A stretch of DNA of 64,000 bases from positions 2,423,001 through 2,487,000 of the forward strand of contig NZ_CP088273.1 of NCBI RefSeq assembly GCF_020731415.2, in the 5' to 3' direction. The notes under the pieces are model-generated. The model did no database searches and was not told where the DNA came from. It saw nothing but the letters and a program-made list of their open reading frames with translations. Origin of the DNA: Phyllobacterium sp. T1293. Its GTDB lineage: Bacteria > Pseudomonadota > Alphaproteobacteria > Rhizobiales > Rhizobiaceae. Both the position numbers and the translations under genes were made by a program. Below, piece by piece: positions 56,231-64,000 of the stretch (position 1 is its first letter; each line of letters opens with the position of its first letter).

Positions 56231-56371
56231 TCACGCGGATTTTGCTGTCGCTTCGCGCAGCTTGTCGGCGCATTCCTCGCAGCAGACTTCGACTGTCTGG
56301 TCGCCGATTTTGACTTCGATGACGGTTGCCACAAGCTTGTCATCACAGACAGCACAGGTTCTCTCAGCCAT
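56231..56371 (-). CDS. 46-residue Cys-rich probable metal-binding protein
   Basis: A short gene easily missed by length cut-offs. It reads MAERTCAVCDD onward through EVKIGDQTVEVCCEECADKL to AKSA. The Cys pattern CxxC (6, 9) and CCxxC (30, 31, 34) is that of a miniature zinc ribbon or TRASH/YHS-like metal site. AAGGAG lies about eight bases before the ATG at 56371. It ends at TGA 56233-56231. Possible roles are metal storage, or copper/zinc sensing as in small TRASH proteins; none is shown by the sequence. Its neighbours are DUF1127 and an AraC regulator. Confidence 0.8.
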   Translation of the reverse strand: MAERTCAVCDDKLVATVIEVKIGDQTVEVCCEECADKLREATAKSA

Positions 56372-56446
56372 GATATTTCTCCTTTTCACCCGCCAATCGG
56401 GCATACCAAGGAGACCACCACGGGCATTTTGCCGCTATCGAGATCT

Positions 56447-57310
56447 TTAGCTGTTTTTGGAATGGGCCGATTGCGCAAAAGCGGTTGGTGAGCGGCCATA
56501 GGCCTGCCGGAAGGCTGCCGTGAAATGGCTGTGGCTGGAGAAACCCAGGTCCAGCGCAAGGGCCGAAAGGTCGTCATAGCCAGCCAGAAGATCAAGCGCG
56601 CGGGCAAGGCGCAGACGCAGGTGATAGCGATAGAGCGGAATGCCTTCAACCTGCTGAAACACCTGTGTGAGGTACACAGGCGAGCCACCGATTTCCCCGG
56701 CGATTTCGGCCAGCGTCCAGCGACGGGAAAGATCACTTGCCAAAAGCACTTTGACCCGGTCCGCCAGACGGCTGCGGGCAAAGGTGGCGCGCGGCGCGTG
56801 CGAGGTGCGCGGTCCAAGACTACGGGCCACCAATGTGAGCAGCAGGCTTTCAGCTTCCAGAGGTTCTATCGTGGCGTTTTCCAGATGATGGCGCAGCAGC
56901 GCGACCAGCGCCTGCGCACGCGGGTCAATACGCTGGTGCTGGCTGCGGAAACCAAATTCGCCACGCTTCTTGATCAGAGACGCCGGGGCCAATTCCTGCA
57001 GGACAGTTTCGGATAGCGTTATCGACAGGCTTGAATCACCGCCGCCAACGGGATGGCTAACCTGATAGCCCTCGCCCGCATTGAAAAACAGAACATGGTT
57101 GGCGTCAGCCACCGCCTGCTCGCTGCCGACATGCCTGATATAGAGCCCGCGATAGGGGAAGACGAGATGGGTGGCGGACGTACACTCCTCGGCGCTGCGA
57201 TGGCGGCAATGGCCATGGCAGCGCACATTGCTCATGGAAACGACATCCGTATCCAGCAATGCGCTGACTTCAAATTCGGGCATGTCTGCCACGTTACAAA
57301 CGTCATTCAT
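56447..57310 (-). CDS. AraC-family transcriptional regulator
   Basis: 287 residues from ATG 57310. The open frame runs on to 57835, but that part lies behind the M23 gene and is not protein-like. An N-terminal cupin-like domain (residues 30-150, YRGLYIRHVGSEQAVADANHVLFFNAGEGYQVSHPVGGGDSS) is followed by two helix-turn-helices (about 190-280): RRWTLAEIAGEIGGSPVYLTQVFQQVEGIPLYRYHLRLRLARAL and DLSALALDLGFSSHSHFTAAFRQAYGRSP. The ligand is unknown. It faces the M23 gene across a 193-base gap that may hold both promoters. Confidence 0.9.
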   Translation of the reverse strand: MNDVCNVADMPEFEVSALLDTDVVSMSNVRCHGHCRHRSAEECTSATHLVFPYRGLYIRHVGSEQAVADANHVLFFNAGEGYQVSHPVGGGDSSLSITLSETVLQELAPASLIKKRGEFGFRSQHQRIDPRAQALVALLRHHLENATIEPLEAESLLLTLVARSLGPRTSHAPRATFARSRLADRVKVLLASDLSRRWTLAEIAGEIGGSPVYLTQVFQQVEGIPLYRYHLRLRLARALDLLAGYDDLSALALDLGFSSHSHFTAAFRQAYGRSPTAFAQSAHSKNS

Positions 57311-57503
57311 CGAATTCCAATCCCGTTCCGGAACAGATGAACAGTACTGTATGGCTCCTGACATCCTCCTGTCAGGAGCGTTCGCGCAGACATGGGTTGA
57401 GCACATATAAGGCAGTTTATTGGGGATAAGGCCTTGTTTGCCTCGATATTGCCACGTTAAGGAATAACTGCTCGCGGACGATAAAAATGGCCTACGGGAC
57501 CTG

Positions 57504-59291
57504 ATGACGCGATCAAGCGCAGAACAGACAATTGAACCTGCAATCGACGAGAAGTTTGGCGCCACAAGCCAGATCTCGCGCATCATACGCTTTTCATTTT
57601 TCACCCACGCACGCTTTATGGTTGCAATCTTACTGGCCGCGATTGCGTCTGCCGGCATGTTCGCGGGGATTCTGACCGTGATGGGCAAGCGTCCGCCAGT
57701 CGCGCTCGCCACGGCGGCGCCGCCGGCCCGGCGGCGGCCGGAAGCTGCCCCGAAGGGGGATCGTTTACCACCACCGGCTGTCGCGCAGGCAATCCCCGTC
57801 GCCAAGGTGATTGAAAGCCGGGCGGATGGTTCCACCGAAAAATTCGCCTACCATCAGGTGAAAATTGGTGCAGATACCGAAGTGCCCAAACAAGGTAGCC
57901 CCGGCCATACCACTGTTCTCAAACAGCGGTTCGCCAGCTCCGGCGGCGACCCGTTCAAGGCTATTCTGACGGAAAAGACCAAGACGGCGAAAACCGCTGT
58001 CATGCCGGTGGCGCTGGCAAGCCTTGGTGAAGAGCGCATTCTTGTGCGCGGAACACCTGTCAATGTCAGTACGGCAAAGGTACAGCCAGCACCTGCCGTC
58101 GAGCAGGTGGTTGCGCTGCCCACCAAAGACGGCGACATCAACAATCTGCTCGCCGCAGCCAATATGACCAGCGAAGACCGTGTGGCATTGCAGACAGCGC
58201 TGAGTGCCAGCAATGATCAATCGCCAGAGCGGATTGAGTTGCTTCTGGAAAAGGCGCCGCACAAGGATGCCCCGGAACGGCTGCTGATGGCACGGCTCTT
58301 CCGGCACGATAGCCCGCCTGATGATCTTGGGCGCGACGATGGTGGCATCCTCCAGCGCGTCAACAATCCGCGGCTGTATGAGCGGCTGGCGCATGATGCA
58401 CACGCGGCCGGTATCGATGCCGCAAACCCTGACACCACCACGGATGAGCGGGTACAGGCCGCCGAGAAGGAATTTCCGGCAGCCATGCAGCAGCTGGAAA
58501 AACTGAACGTTCCCGTCCGCATGGCGGCGCGCATTCTGGAGCTTGCCAAGGAAAACGGCATCAAGCTCACTGATGCTGCCCTGCTCGACCAGTCCGTCGA
58601 GCTTGTTTTCCGCACCAATGAAAAAGGCGAATCCGAGCCGATTGCCGTCACCTTCAACATGAAGGACAAGACGAAGCGGTTTTATCATTACCGTGCGGCA
58701 CCGGGAAACAAGGCGGAATTTTTCGATGAGGACGGCCAGTCCGCTTCCAAAACGCTGATGAAAAATCCGGTTCCAAACGGACGCCTTGGCGATGGTTTTG
58801 CGTGGCGCACCCACCCGATTTTGAAAGTGCGCAAACATCACAACGGTGTGGACTATGCGGCGCCGTTCGGCTCACCCATTCTTGCGGCTGGTGATGGCGA
58901 AGTGGTGCTGATCTCGTTTGAGCCGGGCTATGGCAAATATGTCCGCATCAAGCATGATGGCGGATTTTTCACCACCTATTCGCATATTTCGCGCACACCG
59001 CCGTCGCTGAAGGTTGGCCAGCGCGTCAGTCAGGGTCAGGTGATCGCCTATATTGGTTCCACCGGTCTTTCCACCGGTCCGCACCTCTATTACGAGCTGC
59101 GCATGGGCGATAAATATTACGACCCGACTGCCACCCAGCTGCCTGCGGGTACTGATCTGGAAGGCGACCGGCTCGATGATTTTCGCAAGCAAATCAGACA
59201 TGTCGAAAACATCGAAAACACTATCGGCTCACGCATCGCCAATGCGTTTGCGCCGCAGGATGATGGCCGGGTACATACGGCCATTCATTAG
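57504..59291 (+). CDS. M23-family metallopeptidase-like protein with a substituted zinc ligand
   Basis: 595 residues. A cytoplasmic start and a membrane helix (about 38-62) anchor a long periplasmic region: a Pro-rich part (65-115), a helical middle (200-370), and a C-terminal LytM/M23 domain (about 410-560). The domain has GRLGDGFAWRTHP, the zinc motif HNGVD (His446, Asp450), TYSHIS with His494, and GQVIAYIGSTGLSTGPH. The last metal motif, normally HxH, reads His527-Leu-Tyr529, so the third zinc ligand is Tyr. Such proteins cut or regulate peptidoglycan crosslinks; loss of the His is the usual mark of regulators such as EnvC or DipM. A terminator-like hairpin follows. Confidence 0.9.
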   Translation: MTRSSAEQTIEPAIDEKFGATSQISRIIRFSFFTHARFMVAILLAAIASAGMFAGILTVMGKRPPVALATAAPPARRRPEAAPKGDRLPPPAVAQAIPVAKVIESRADGSTEKFAYHQVKIGADTEVPKQGSPGHTTVLKQRFASSGGDPFKAILTEKTKTAKTAVMPVALASLGEERILVRGTPVNVSTAKVQPAPAVEQVVALPTKDGDINNLLAAANMTSEDRVALQTALSASNDQSPERIELLLEKAPHKDAPERLLMARLFRHDSPPDDLGRDDGGILQRVNNPRLYERLAHDAHAAGIDAANPDTTTDERVQAAEKEFPAAMQQLEKLNVPVRMAARILELAKENGIKLTDAALLDQSVELVFRTNEKGESEPIAVTFNMKDKTKRFYHYRAAPGNKAEFFDEDGQSASKTLMKNPVPNGRLGDGFAWRTHPILKVRKHHNGVDYAAPFGSPILAAGDGEVVLISFEPGYGKYVRIKHDGGFFTTYSHISRTPPSLKVGQRVSQGQVIAYIGSTGLSTGPHLYYELRMGDKYYDPTATQLPAGTDLEGDRLDDFRKQIRHVENIENTIGSRIANAFAPQDDGRVHTAIH

Positions 59292-59293
59292 AG

Positions 59294-59319
59294 CTGACCG
59301 GCCAATGCCGGTCAGTCTG
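59294..59319 (+). terminator. Terminator after the M23 gene
   Basis: CTGACCGGC (59294-59302) and GCCGGTCAG (59307-59315) form a 9-bp perfect stem with a CAAT loop, starting three bases after the stop and followed by TCTGTCTGTTTT. Confidence 0.75.
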
Positions 59320-59332
59320 TCTGTTTTGGTGC

Positions 59333-60334
59333 TTAATGGGCACCCACTTCACTATCGAGATGCGCCATCTGCGCGGCGGCATAACGATCACCAGCAGCTG
59401 CACCTTTCGGTACGGCCTGTTCGATACGATCAAGATCATCCCTTGTCAGGACCACATCGAGCGCGCCAAGCGCTTCGGTCAGGCGGTCGCGACGGCGGGC
59501 ACCCACAACCGGAATAATGTCATCGCCCTGTGCCGCAACCCAGGCTATGGCAATCTGCGCAACCGTCACTCCCTTGGCCGCGGCGATCTTCTGCAAGGCA
59601 TCCACCAGAGCCAGATTCCGGTCGACATTCTCGCCCTGAAAACGTGGGCTATGGCTGCGGAAATCCGTTGGGCCGGTGGCATTTTTTTGCCAATGGCCGC
59701 TGATAAGGCCACGCGAGAGGACACCATAAGCAGTAATGCCAATGCCAAGCTCGCGGCAGGTCGCAAGAATGCGATCTTCGACACTGCGCGAAATCAGCGA
59801 ATATTCGATCTGAAGATCGACAATCGGATGCACCGCCGCGGCACGGCGGATGGTTTCCGGGCCAACTTCGGACAGGCCGATATGTTTGACAAAACCGGCT
59901 TTCACCAGTTCGGCAATGGCACCAATCGTCTCTTCAATCGGCACATTCGGATCGAGGCGGGCTGGACGGTAAATATCGATATAGTCAACACCGAGCCGTT
60001 GCAGCGAATAGGAAAGCGCCGTTTTGACAGCGGCGGGTCTGGCATCAAAGCCTATCCAGCCACCCGCCGGATCGCGCTGCGCACCAAATTTGACGCTGAG
60101 AATGGCATCATCGCGCTTTGTGCCCTTGAGGGCTTCGCTGATCAGCAGCTCGTTGTGGCCCATATTGTAGAAATCGCCGGTATCGAGCAGGTTAATACCT
60201 GCCTCAAGTGCCGCGTGAATGGTTGCAATGCTCTCGGCCCGATCTGAAGGACCGTATATGCCGGACATGCCCATGCAACCAAGGCCCAAAGCGGAAACTT
60301 GCGGGCCGGTCGCACCAAGTGGACGAATTTGCAT
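59333..60334 (-). CDS. Aldo/keto reductase
   Basis: 333 residues from ATG 60334 (AAGGAG upstream). NADPH-dependent (alpha/beta)8 barrel: [13 protein letters not shown] near 20, [17 protein letters not shown] with catalytic Asp and Tyr (near 50-55), VKFGAQ with Lys, [13 protein letters not shown], and the C-terminal [25 protein letters not shown]. The usual catalytic His (YYQHR) is replaced by a IYRPARLDP segment, as in one plant/bacterial AKR subgroup. Substrates of that group are uncertain. It is divergent from a LysR gene, its likely regulator. Confidence 0.92.
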   Translation of the reverse strand: MQIRPLGATGPQVSALGLGCMGMSGIYGPSDRAESIATIHAALEAGINLLDTGDFYNMGHNELLISEALKGTKRDDAILSVKFGAQRDPAGGWIGFDARPAAVKTALSYSLQRLGVDYIDIYRPARLDPNVPIEETIGAIAELVKAGFVKHIGLSEVGPETIRRAAAVHPIVDLQIEYSLISRSVEDRILATCRELGIGITAYGVLSRGLISGHWQKNATGPTDFRSHSPRFQGENVDRNLALVDALQKIAAAKGVTVAQIAIAWVAAQGDDIIPVVGARRRDRLTEALGALDVVLTRDDLDRIEQAVPKGAAAGDRYAAAQMAHLDSEVGAH

Positions 60335-60449
60335 CGTATCGAACTCCTTTTTGCTGCCGCACACCATGCGGCAGGTAGGCTCTTATAAACCGGAGCGGTT
60401 TGTGCGATAATCCAGTTCATTATGCACGGGTTGTACGGAAAATCGGACA

Positions 60450-61355
60450 ATGACTGAACCCAATCTCAGCGATCTTGATGCGCTGGTGGCCGTGGCCAGT
60501 TCACGCAGCTTTCGCGGCGCCGCGAAGCTGCGCGGTGTATCCGCCTCCTCGTTGAGCGATGCTATCAGGCGTCTGGAGGAGCGCGTGGGCGTTCGCCTGC
60601 TCAACCGCACCACCCGCAGCGTGACACCGACAGAGGCGGGCATGCGGCTGCTCGAGCGGCTGACGCCTGCACTGGGTGAAATCACCGGAGCGCTTGATGC
60701 ACTCAACAGTTTTCGCGACAGCCCAACGGGAACATTGAAGCTCAATGTTCCCGGCATTGTTGCACAGCGCGTCCTCTCGCCAATCGTGAACGCGTTTCTC
60801 ACCGCCTATCCGGGCATCACACTTGAAGTATCAACCAATGACACATTCATCGATGTGCTTGCGGCAGGTTTTGATGCGGGTATCCGCTATGATGAAAGCA
60901 TTGAACTCGACATGATTGCCGTGCCCATCGGCCCGCGCAGACAGCGCTTCATCTGTGTTGCAGCACCTGCCTATATCGAAAAACACGGCGCGCCACGGCA
61001 TCCAAAGGATTTGCTTGAACATGCCTGCATACGTCACCGCTTTGCCAGCGGCGCGGTCGCATCCTGGGAGTTTGAGCGGGATGGTGAACTGGTCAAGGTC
61101 AATCCAACAGGACCATTGATCGCCTCCACCATGGAGCTTGAATATGGTGCGGCTATAGCCGGGCTGGGTATTATCTGCACCTTCGAAGAGTTTCTGCAGG
61201 AGGGGCTCGCAAGCGGGGCGCTGCTGCCTGTCATGCCGGAATGGTGGCAGAGTTTTTCCGGACCTTTTCTCTACTATCCAAGCCGCAACCACATGCCCAC
61301 GCCGCTGCGCGCTTTTGTTGATTTTATCAAATCCGGCAGAGACCAGAGAACTTAG
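60450..61355 (+). CDS. LysR-family transcriptional regulator
   Basis: 301 residues. Winged helix (1-60: LSDLDALVAVASSRSFRGAAKLRGVSASSLSDAIRRLEERVGVRLLNRTTRSV) plus a LysR substrate-binding domain (90-290: GTLKLNVPGIVAQRVLSPIVNAF, DAGIRYDESIE). The inducer is unknown. It faces the aldo/keto reductase gene across 115 bases and very probably controls it. Its stop overlaps the dpaL stop by four bases, convergently. Confidence 0.93.
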   Translation: MTEPNLSDLDALVAVASSRSFRGAAKLRGVSASSLSDAIRRLEERVGVRLLNRTTRSVTPTEAGMRLLERLTPALGEITGALDALNSFRDSPTGTLKLNVPGIVAQRVLSPIVNAFLTAYPGITLEVSTNDTFIDVLAAGFDAGIRYDESIELDMIAVPIGPRRQRFICVAAPAYIEKHGAPRHPKDLLEHACIRHRFASGAVASWEFERDGELVKVNPTGPLIASTMELEYGAAIAGLGIICTFEEFLQEGLASGALLPVMPEWWQSFSGPFLYYPSRNHMPTPLRAFVDFIKSGRDQRT

Positions 61356-62548
61356 GCATCCTCGCCAATCACCGCATGCGGCGTAAGCCCCACGAGGCGC
61401 GTATAAAGCTCCGGATCTGTGGCACCCTCCGTGTTGACGATGAAGACGCGCGAATGGCTATCAAGATGAATGGCCTCACGCACCGCCCGATCTCCTGCGA
61501 CAGCAAATAATCCCGCAAGACCGGCGCCACCGCTTTCCCCGGCAACAATAGGCGTATCGTTGCCCAGCGGCCGGGCCAGCCGGTTCATGGCAAGGACGGC
61601 ACCTTCTTCTTCCACGGTCATAAACGCATCGGCAGCACGGGTAAGAACCCGCCACGCCACGGGCGAAGGTTCATAACATTCAAGCATCGCCATGACTGTT
61701 GCTTCACCATGGGCAATTTTCACCACCTCGCCCGCCGCCGCACTGGCAAAGATGCAAGCCGCGCGTGCAGGCTCGACCACGATAAAGGTGGGGCGCCTGT
61801 CACCGAAGACAAGTGCCAGATGCCCCCCCAGAGCCGCAGCCACACCGCCCACACCTGCCTGCACGAATACATGGGTTGGCAGTTCAGGCAGATCGCGCAA
61901 TGCCTCGCAAATGATGGCCGTATATCCTTGCATCACCAGCCCCGGAATGCGCTCATAACCCGGCCATGATGTATCTGAAACAACGGTCCAGCCCTTCGCC
62001 TCGCTTACCCGCGCGGACTCGCGAATGGAATCGTCATAGGTGCCATCAACCCGGATCATCTCGGCACCATAACGGGCAATGGCAGCCACCCTTTCATCGC
62101 TCACTCCGGCATGGACGAAGATCGCTGATTTTGCGCCGACAAGCCGCGCACCTGCCGCAACCGACTTGCCGTGATTGCCATCTGTCGCGCAGCCGAAGGT
62201 CATGCGACTGGCTATGGTCCGCACCTCTTGCATATGAAGTTTGCTGACATCAACGATCCGCCCGAGTTGGCGATTGGCTTCCTCAAGCACAAGCCTGATG
62301 ACGGCGTAAGAACCGCCCAGTGCCTTGAAACTCCCAAGACCAAGACGCTGCCCCTCATCCTTGACGTGGAGCGCCGCAATGCCAAGTTCTGCGGCAAGGA
62401 CTGGCAATGCATGGAGTGGCGTCGGCACATGATTGTCGCGATGGGATAAAAACCGCTCAACCTCTTTGGCCGCCTCTGCTCCAAGCGTCTGCGCATCGCT
62501 TATATCGAGTGGCTTGTTGTGGTCGGGGTGCTGGTTGAGGATCAGCAT
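61352..62548 (-). CDS. dpaL: Diaminopropionate ammonia-lyase
   Basis: 398 residues from ATG 62548 (AGGAG upstream); 40 earlier open codons run into the Lrp gene's leader and are rejected. PLP fold-type II enzyme cutting 2,3-diaminopropionate to pyruvate and ammonia. The PLP Lys is in RLGLGSFKALGGSYA (near 78), the substrate region in CATDGNHGKSVAAGARLVGA, a glycine loop in VQAGVGGVAAALGGHLA, and AGESGGAGLAGL near the end. Divergent from an Lrp/AsnC gene, which probably activates it in response to an amino acid. Confidence 0.93.
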   Translation of the reverse strand: MLILNQHPDHNKPLDISDAQTLGAEAAKEVERFLSHRDNHVPTPLHALPVLAAELGIAALHVKDEGQRLGLGSFKALGGSYAVIRLVLEEANRQLGRIVDVSKLHMQEVRTIASRMTFGCATDGNHGKSVAAGARLVGAKSAIFVHAGVSDERVAAIARYGAEMIRVDGTYDDSIRESARVSEAKGWTVVSDTSWPGYERIPGLVMQGYTAIICEALRDLPELPTHVFVQAGVGGVAAALGGHLALVFGDRRPTFIVVEPARAACIFASAAAGEVVKIAHGEATVMAMLECYEPSPVAWRVLTRAADAFMTVEEEGAVLAMNRLARPLGNDTPIVAGESGGAGLAGLFAVAGDRAVREAIHLDSHSRVFIVNTEGATDPELYTRLVGLTPHAVIGEDA

Positions 62549-62652
62549 TGCTCTTTCGCTCCTGTGGTTGGCGTATTTATATTGCGATACAGGTGATAAA
62601 AGCGCTCTGATTTGACCATACTCGTGCAAGTTTGTTTCGTGAAAGACATCCC

Positions 62653-63141
62653 ATGGCAAAGAAATCATTGATAGGAGGAAATGATCTCGATCACTTCGAT
62701 CTTGCGATCCTCGACATCCTGCAAAGGGATAATGCCACGCCGCAGCGGGTTATTGGCGAGGCGGTCAATCTGTCCGCGCCAGCTGTGCAGCGCCGTATCA
62801 AACGCATGGAGGAAACGGGCATTATTCAGGCAAATATCGCCGTGCTTGATCCTGCAAAGGTAGGGCAACCCATCACACTTTTTGTCGAAGTTGAGGTTGA
62901 GAGCGAGCGTATCGACCTGATTGACGCGGCCAAAAAGAGTTTTGCTGCTGCCGCGGAGGTACAGCAGTGCTACTATGTTACCGGCGAGGCTGATTTTATT
63001 CTGGTGGTCATCGTTGCCAGCATGACCGAATATGAAGCCCTGACCCGGAGACTGTTCTTCGGCAATCACAACGTCAAACGGTTCCGCACTGTTGTTGTGA
63101 TGGACCGCGTCAAGACAGGAATGACCATTCCGCTGACGTAA
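62653..63141 (+). CDS. Lrp/AsnC-family regulator
   Basis: 162 residues. The N-terminal winged helix (DHFDLAILDILQRDNATPQRVIGEAVNLSAPAVQRRIKRMEETGII, residues 11-55) is followed by the RAM ligand-binding domain (70-155: GQPITLFVEVEVESERIDLIDAAKKSF, CYYVTGEADFILVVIVAS). Amino acid binding changes its oligomer state. ATG 62653 is preferred to an earlier in-frame TTG at 62632. It lies 104 bases from the divergent dpaL and is its likely regulator, which suggests induction by diaminopropionate or a related amino acid. Confidence 0.93.
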   Translation: MAKKSLIGGNDLDHFDLAILDILQRDNATPQRVIGEAVNLSAPAVQRRIKRMEETGIIQANIAVLDPAKVGQPITLFVEVEVESERIDLIDAAKKSFAAAAEVQQCYYVTGEADFILVVIVASMTEYEALTRRLFFGNHNVKRFRTVVVMDRVKTGMTIPLT

Positions 63142-63179
63142 GAGCGGTGCGATATTGATAGCGCTAAAACCAGAGGGCC

Positions 63180-63377
63180 TTATTCGGCCCCTTCATCATC
63201 TTCGTCTTCGTCATCGGACTCAATTATGTCCCATATAAAGGCGTGCAGACGCTCCTCGATGCTTTTTCTGGAAGCACCGGCTTTTTCCATCTCGCGCCTG
63301 ATTTTCAGGAACTGGGCCTTGTCCTCCGGCGAGAGGTATTTTGCGGCGTTTTCGAGCGATGATAATGAACTGGACAT
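63180..63377 (-). CDS. Small acidic protein, unknown
   Basis: 65 residues from ATG 63377 (an earlier in-frame TTG at 63407 is possible). Starts MSSSLSSLENAAKYLSPEDKAQ, is helical and charged, and ends in a highly acidic DDEDEDDEGAE tail. No family recognised. Its stop sits in a small GGGCC/GGCCC hairpin that may terminate it. Monocistronic, convergent with the Lrp gene. Confidence 0.65.
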   Translation of the reverse strand: MSSSLSSLENAAKYLSPEDKAQFLKIRREMEKAGASRKSIEERLHAFIWDIIESDDEDEDDEGAE

Positions 63378-63618
63378 GTGCGGCTCATACCTTCTCAAGC
63401 ACGACAATGGAAGCAGGATATCACGACGGCCCTAGTTGTCGATGAAATCGCGCTCAAGCTTGTTATGGCCTGACGGATCGAGCCCGTGTCCTAGCGCTTA
63501 ATGCAGTGGCAACCCGTACAGAAATCTTCGGTTTTCAAAAATTTTTGAGGCAATGTAGAATCGGGCTTGGCTCGAACGTCCTAGGACTACAAGCCACATT
63601 TGAAGGGATGGAACCATC

Positions 63619-64000
63619 ATGAAACACTCAATATTCAAGGCAATCGTCGGCGCGTTCTTCATCGCAGCAGCAATACCGCTGGCGCATGCACAGGATGCGG
63701 CAAAGTCCGCCTATGCCGAAGTCAACGGTATGAAAATCTATTACGAGGTTTCCGGAAGCGGCGATCCGCTCATTGTGCTGCATGGCGCCTATATGAATAT
63801 TCCATCGATGGGCAAAATCATCCCGATGCTGGCCAAGAACCACAAAGTCTATGCGCTGGAGTTTCAGGGCCACGGACGCACCAATGATATCGACCGGCCA
63901 ATCACCTATGCAAACCTGGCTGACGATACTGCTGCGTTCATGGATGCCGTGGGCGTCAAGAAAGCCGATGTCTTCGGTTATTCCATGGGTGCCGGTGCCG
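63619..64000 (+). CDS. Alpha/beta hydrolase, 5' part only (window ends)
   Basis: Starts at ATG 63619 and runs off the window after about 127 residues. A signal peptide (MKHSIFKAIVGAFFIAAA, cut after AHAQ) precedes the hydrolase fold: AEVNGMKIYYEVSGSGDPLIVLHGAYMNI, MLAKNHKVYALEFQGHGRTN, and the nucleophile elbow GYSMGAGA with the catalytic Ser. The enzyme is therefore likely periplasmic or secreted. Resembles haloperoxidase/epoxide-hydrolase-like members; the catalytic Asp/Glu and His lie beyond the window. Confidence 0.85.
   Translation, partial: MKHSIFKAIVGAFFIAAAIPLAHAQDAAKSAYAEVNGMKIYYEVSGSGDPLIVLHGAYMNIPSMGKIIPMLAKNHKVYALEFQGHGRTNDIDRPITYANLADDTAAFMDAVGVKKADVFGYSMGAGA

Noticed and set aside
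57311..57835. Upstream extension of the AraC frame
   Set aside because: It covers the promoter region and the start of the M23 gene and is not protein-like.
57765..58841. 358-residue minus-strand frame inside the M23 gene
   Set aside because: Shadow frame; the M23 motifs fix the coding strand.
63432..63500. Minus-strand peptide ending LDPSGHNKLERDFIDN before the hydrolase gene
   Set aside because: It looks protein-like, but an in-frame stop lies just upstream, there is no start, and I cannot name a family.

Overview
The window looks like chromosomal DNA of an alphaproteobacterium of the order Hyphomicrobiales (Rhizobiales), probably near Brucella/Ochrobactrum or Phyllobacterium. Supporting this are gcrA and a PodJ-like polarity protein, class I lysyl-tRNA synthetase, a SAM-II riboswitch ahead of metZ, the apaG and argD-argF-hslO neighbourhoods, DUF1127, and a TauE/TIGR02186 pair. 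The species assignment is inference. The backbone is moderately GC-rich, with AT-richer accessory pieces.

Region by region. 1-5.3 kb: a type VI secretion cargo cassette (VgrG spike, an unknown 125-residue protein, a TNT-family NAD glycohydrolase effector, its probable immunity protein, a PAAR tip). 5.3-8.5 kb: PhnB-like protein, SnoaL-like gene remnant, hybrid histidine kinase, tRNA-Gly(CCC). 8.5-18.8 kb: conserved housekeeping block with dcd, riboswitch-controlled metZ, apaG, the argD-argF-hslO-PhnA-like operon, gcrA, phoR and a frameshifted ppk2. 18.7-25.5 kb: cellulose-synthase-like glycosyltransferase, periplasmic binding protein, frameshifted lysK, VOC protein, a degenerate nuclease-like membrane protein and an S24 repressor. 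25.6-32.4 kb: a beta-oxidation set (FadB-like, thiolase, two acyl-CoA dehydrogenases) under a 32-bp palindromic operator. 32.9-40 kb: PodJ-like polarity factor, TauE/SafE exporter with a TIGR02186 partner, TPR-methyltransferase, membrane protein. 40-46.3 kb: twin palindromic repeats and a five-gene uptake/amidase operon facing a MocR regulator. 46.4-49.2 kb: a flavin oxidoreductase sharing the beta-oxidation operator, GNAT and XRE-cupin genes, a triple-nested palindromic repeat and tRNA-Thr(CGT). 49.2-57.3 kb: accessory region beginning with an AT-rich AlbA/Schlafen-STAND NTPase gene, followed by small regulators and membrane proteins. 57.5-64 kb: M23-family protein, aldo/keto reductase with LysR, diaminopropionate ammonia-lyase with Lrp, and the start of an alpha/beta hydrolase.

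The best candidates for something undescribed are: the AlbA-NB-ARC protein beside tRNA-Thr, whose gene has a perfect 14-bp inverted repeat reaching into its ribosome-binding site; the T6SS TNT cassette with its unrecognised middle gene; the operator linking acyl-CoA oxidation to the distant flavin oxidoreductase; and the MocR-controlled amidase/transport locus. The two frameshifts (ppk2, lysK) each look like one lost base in a homopolymer and may be sequence errors.
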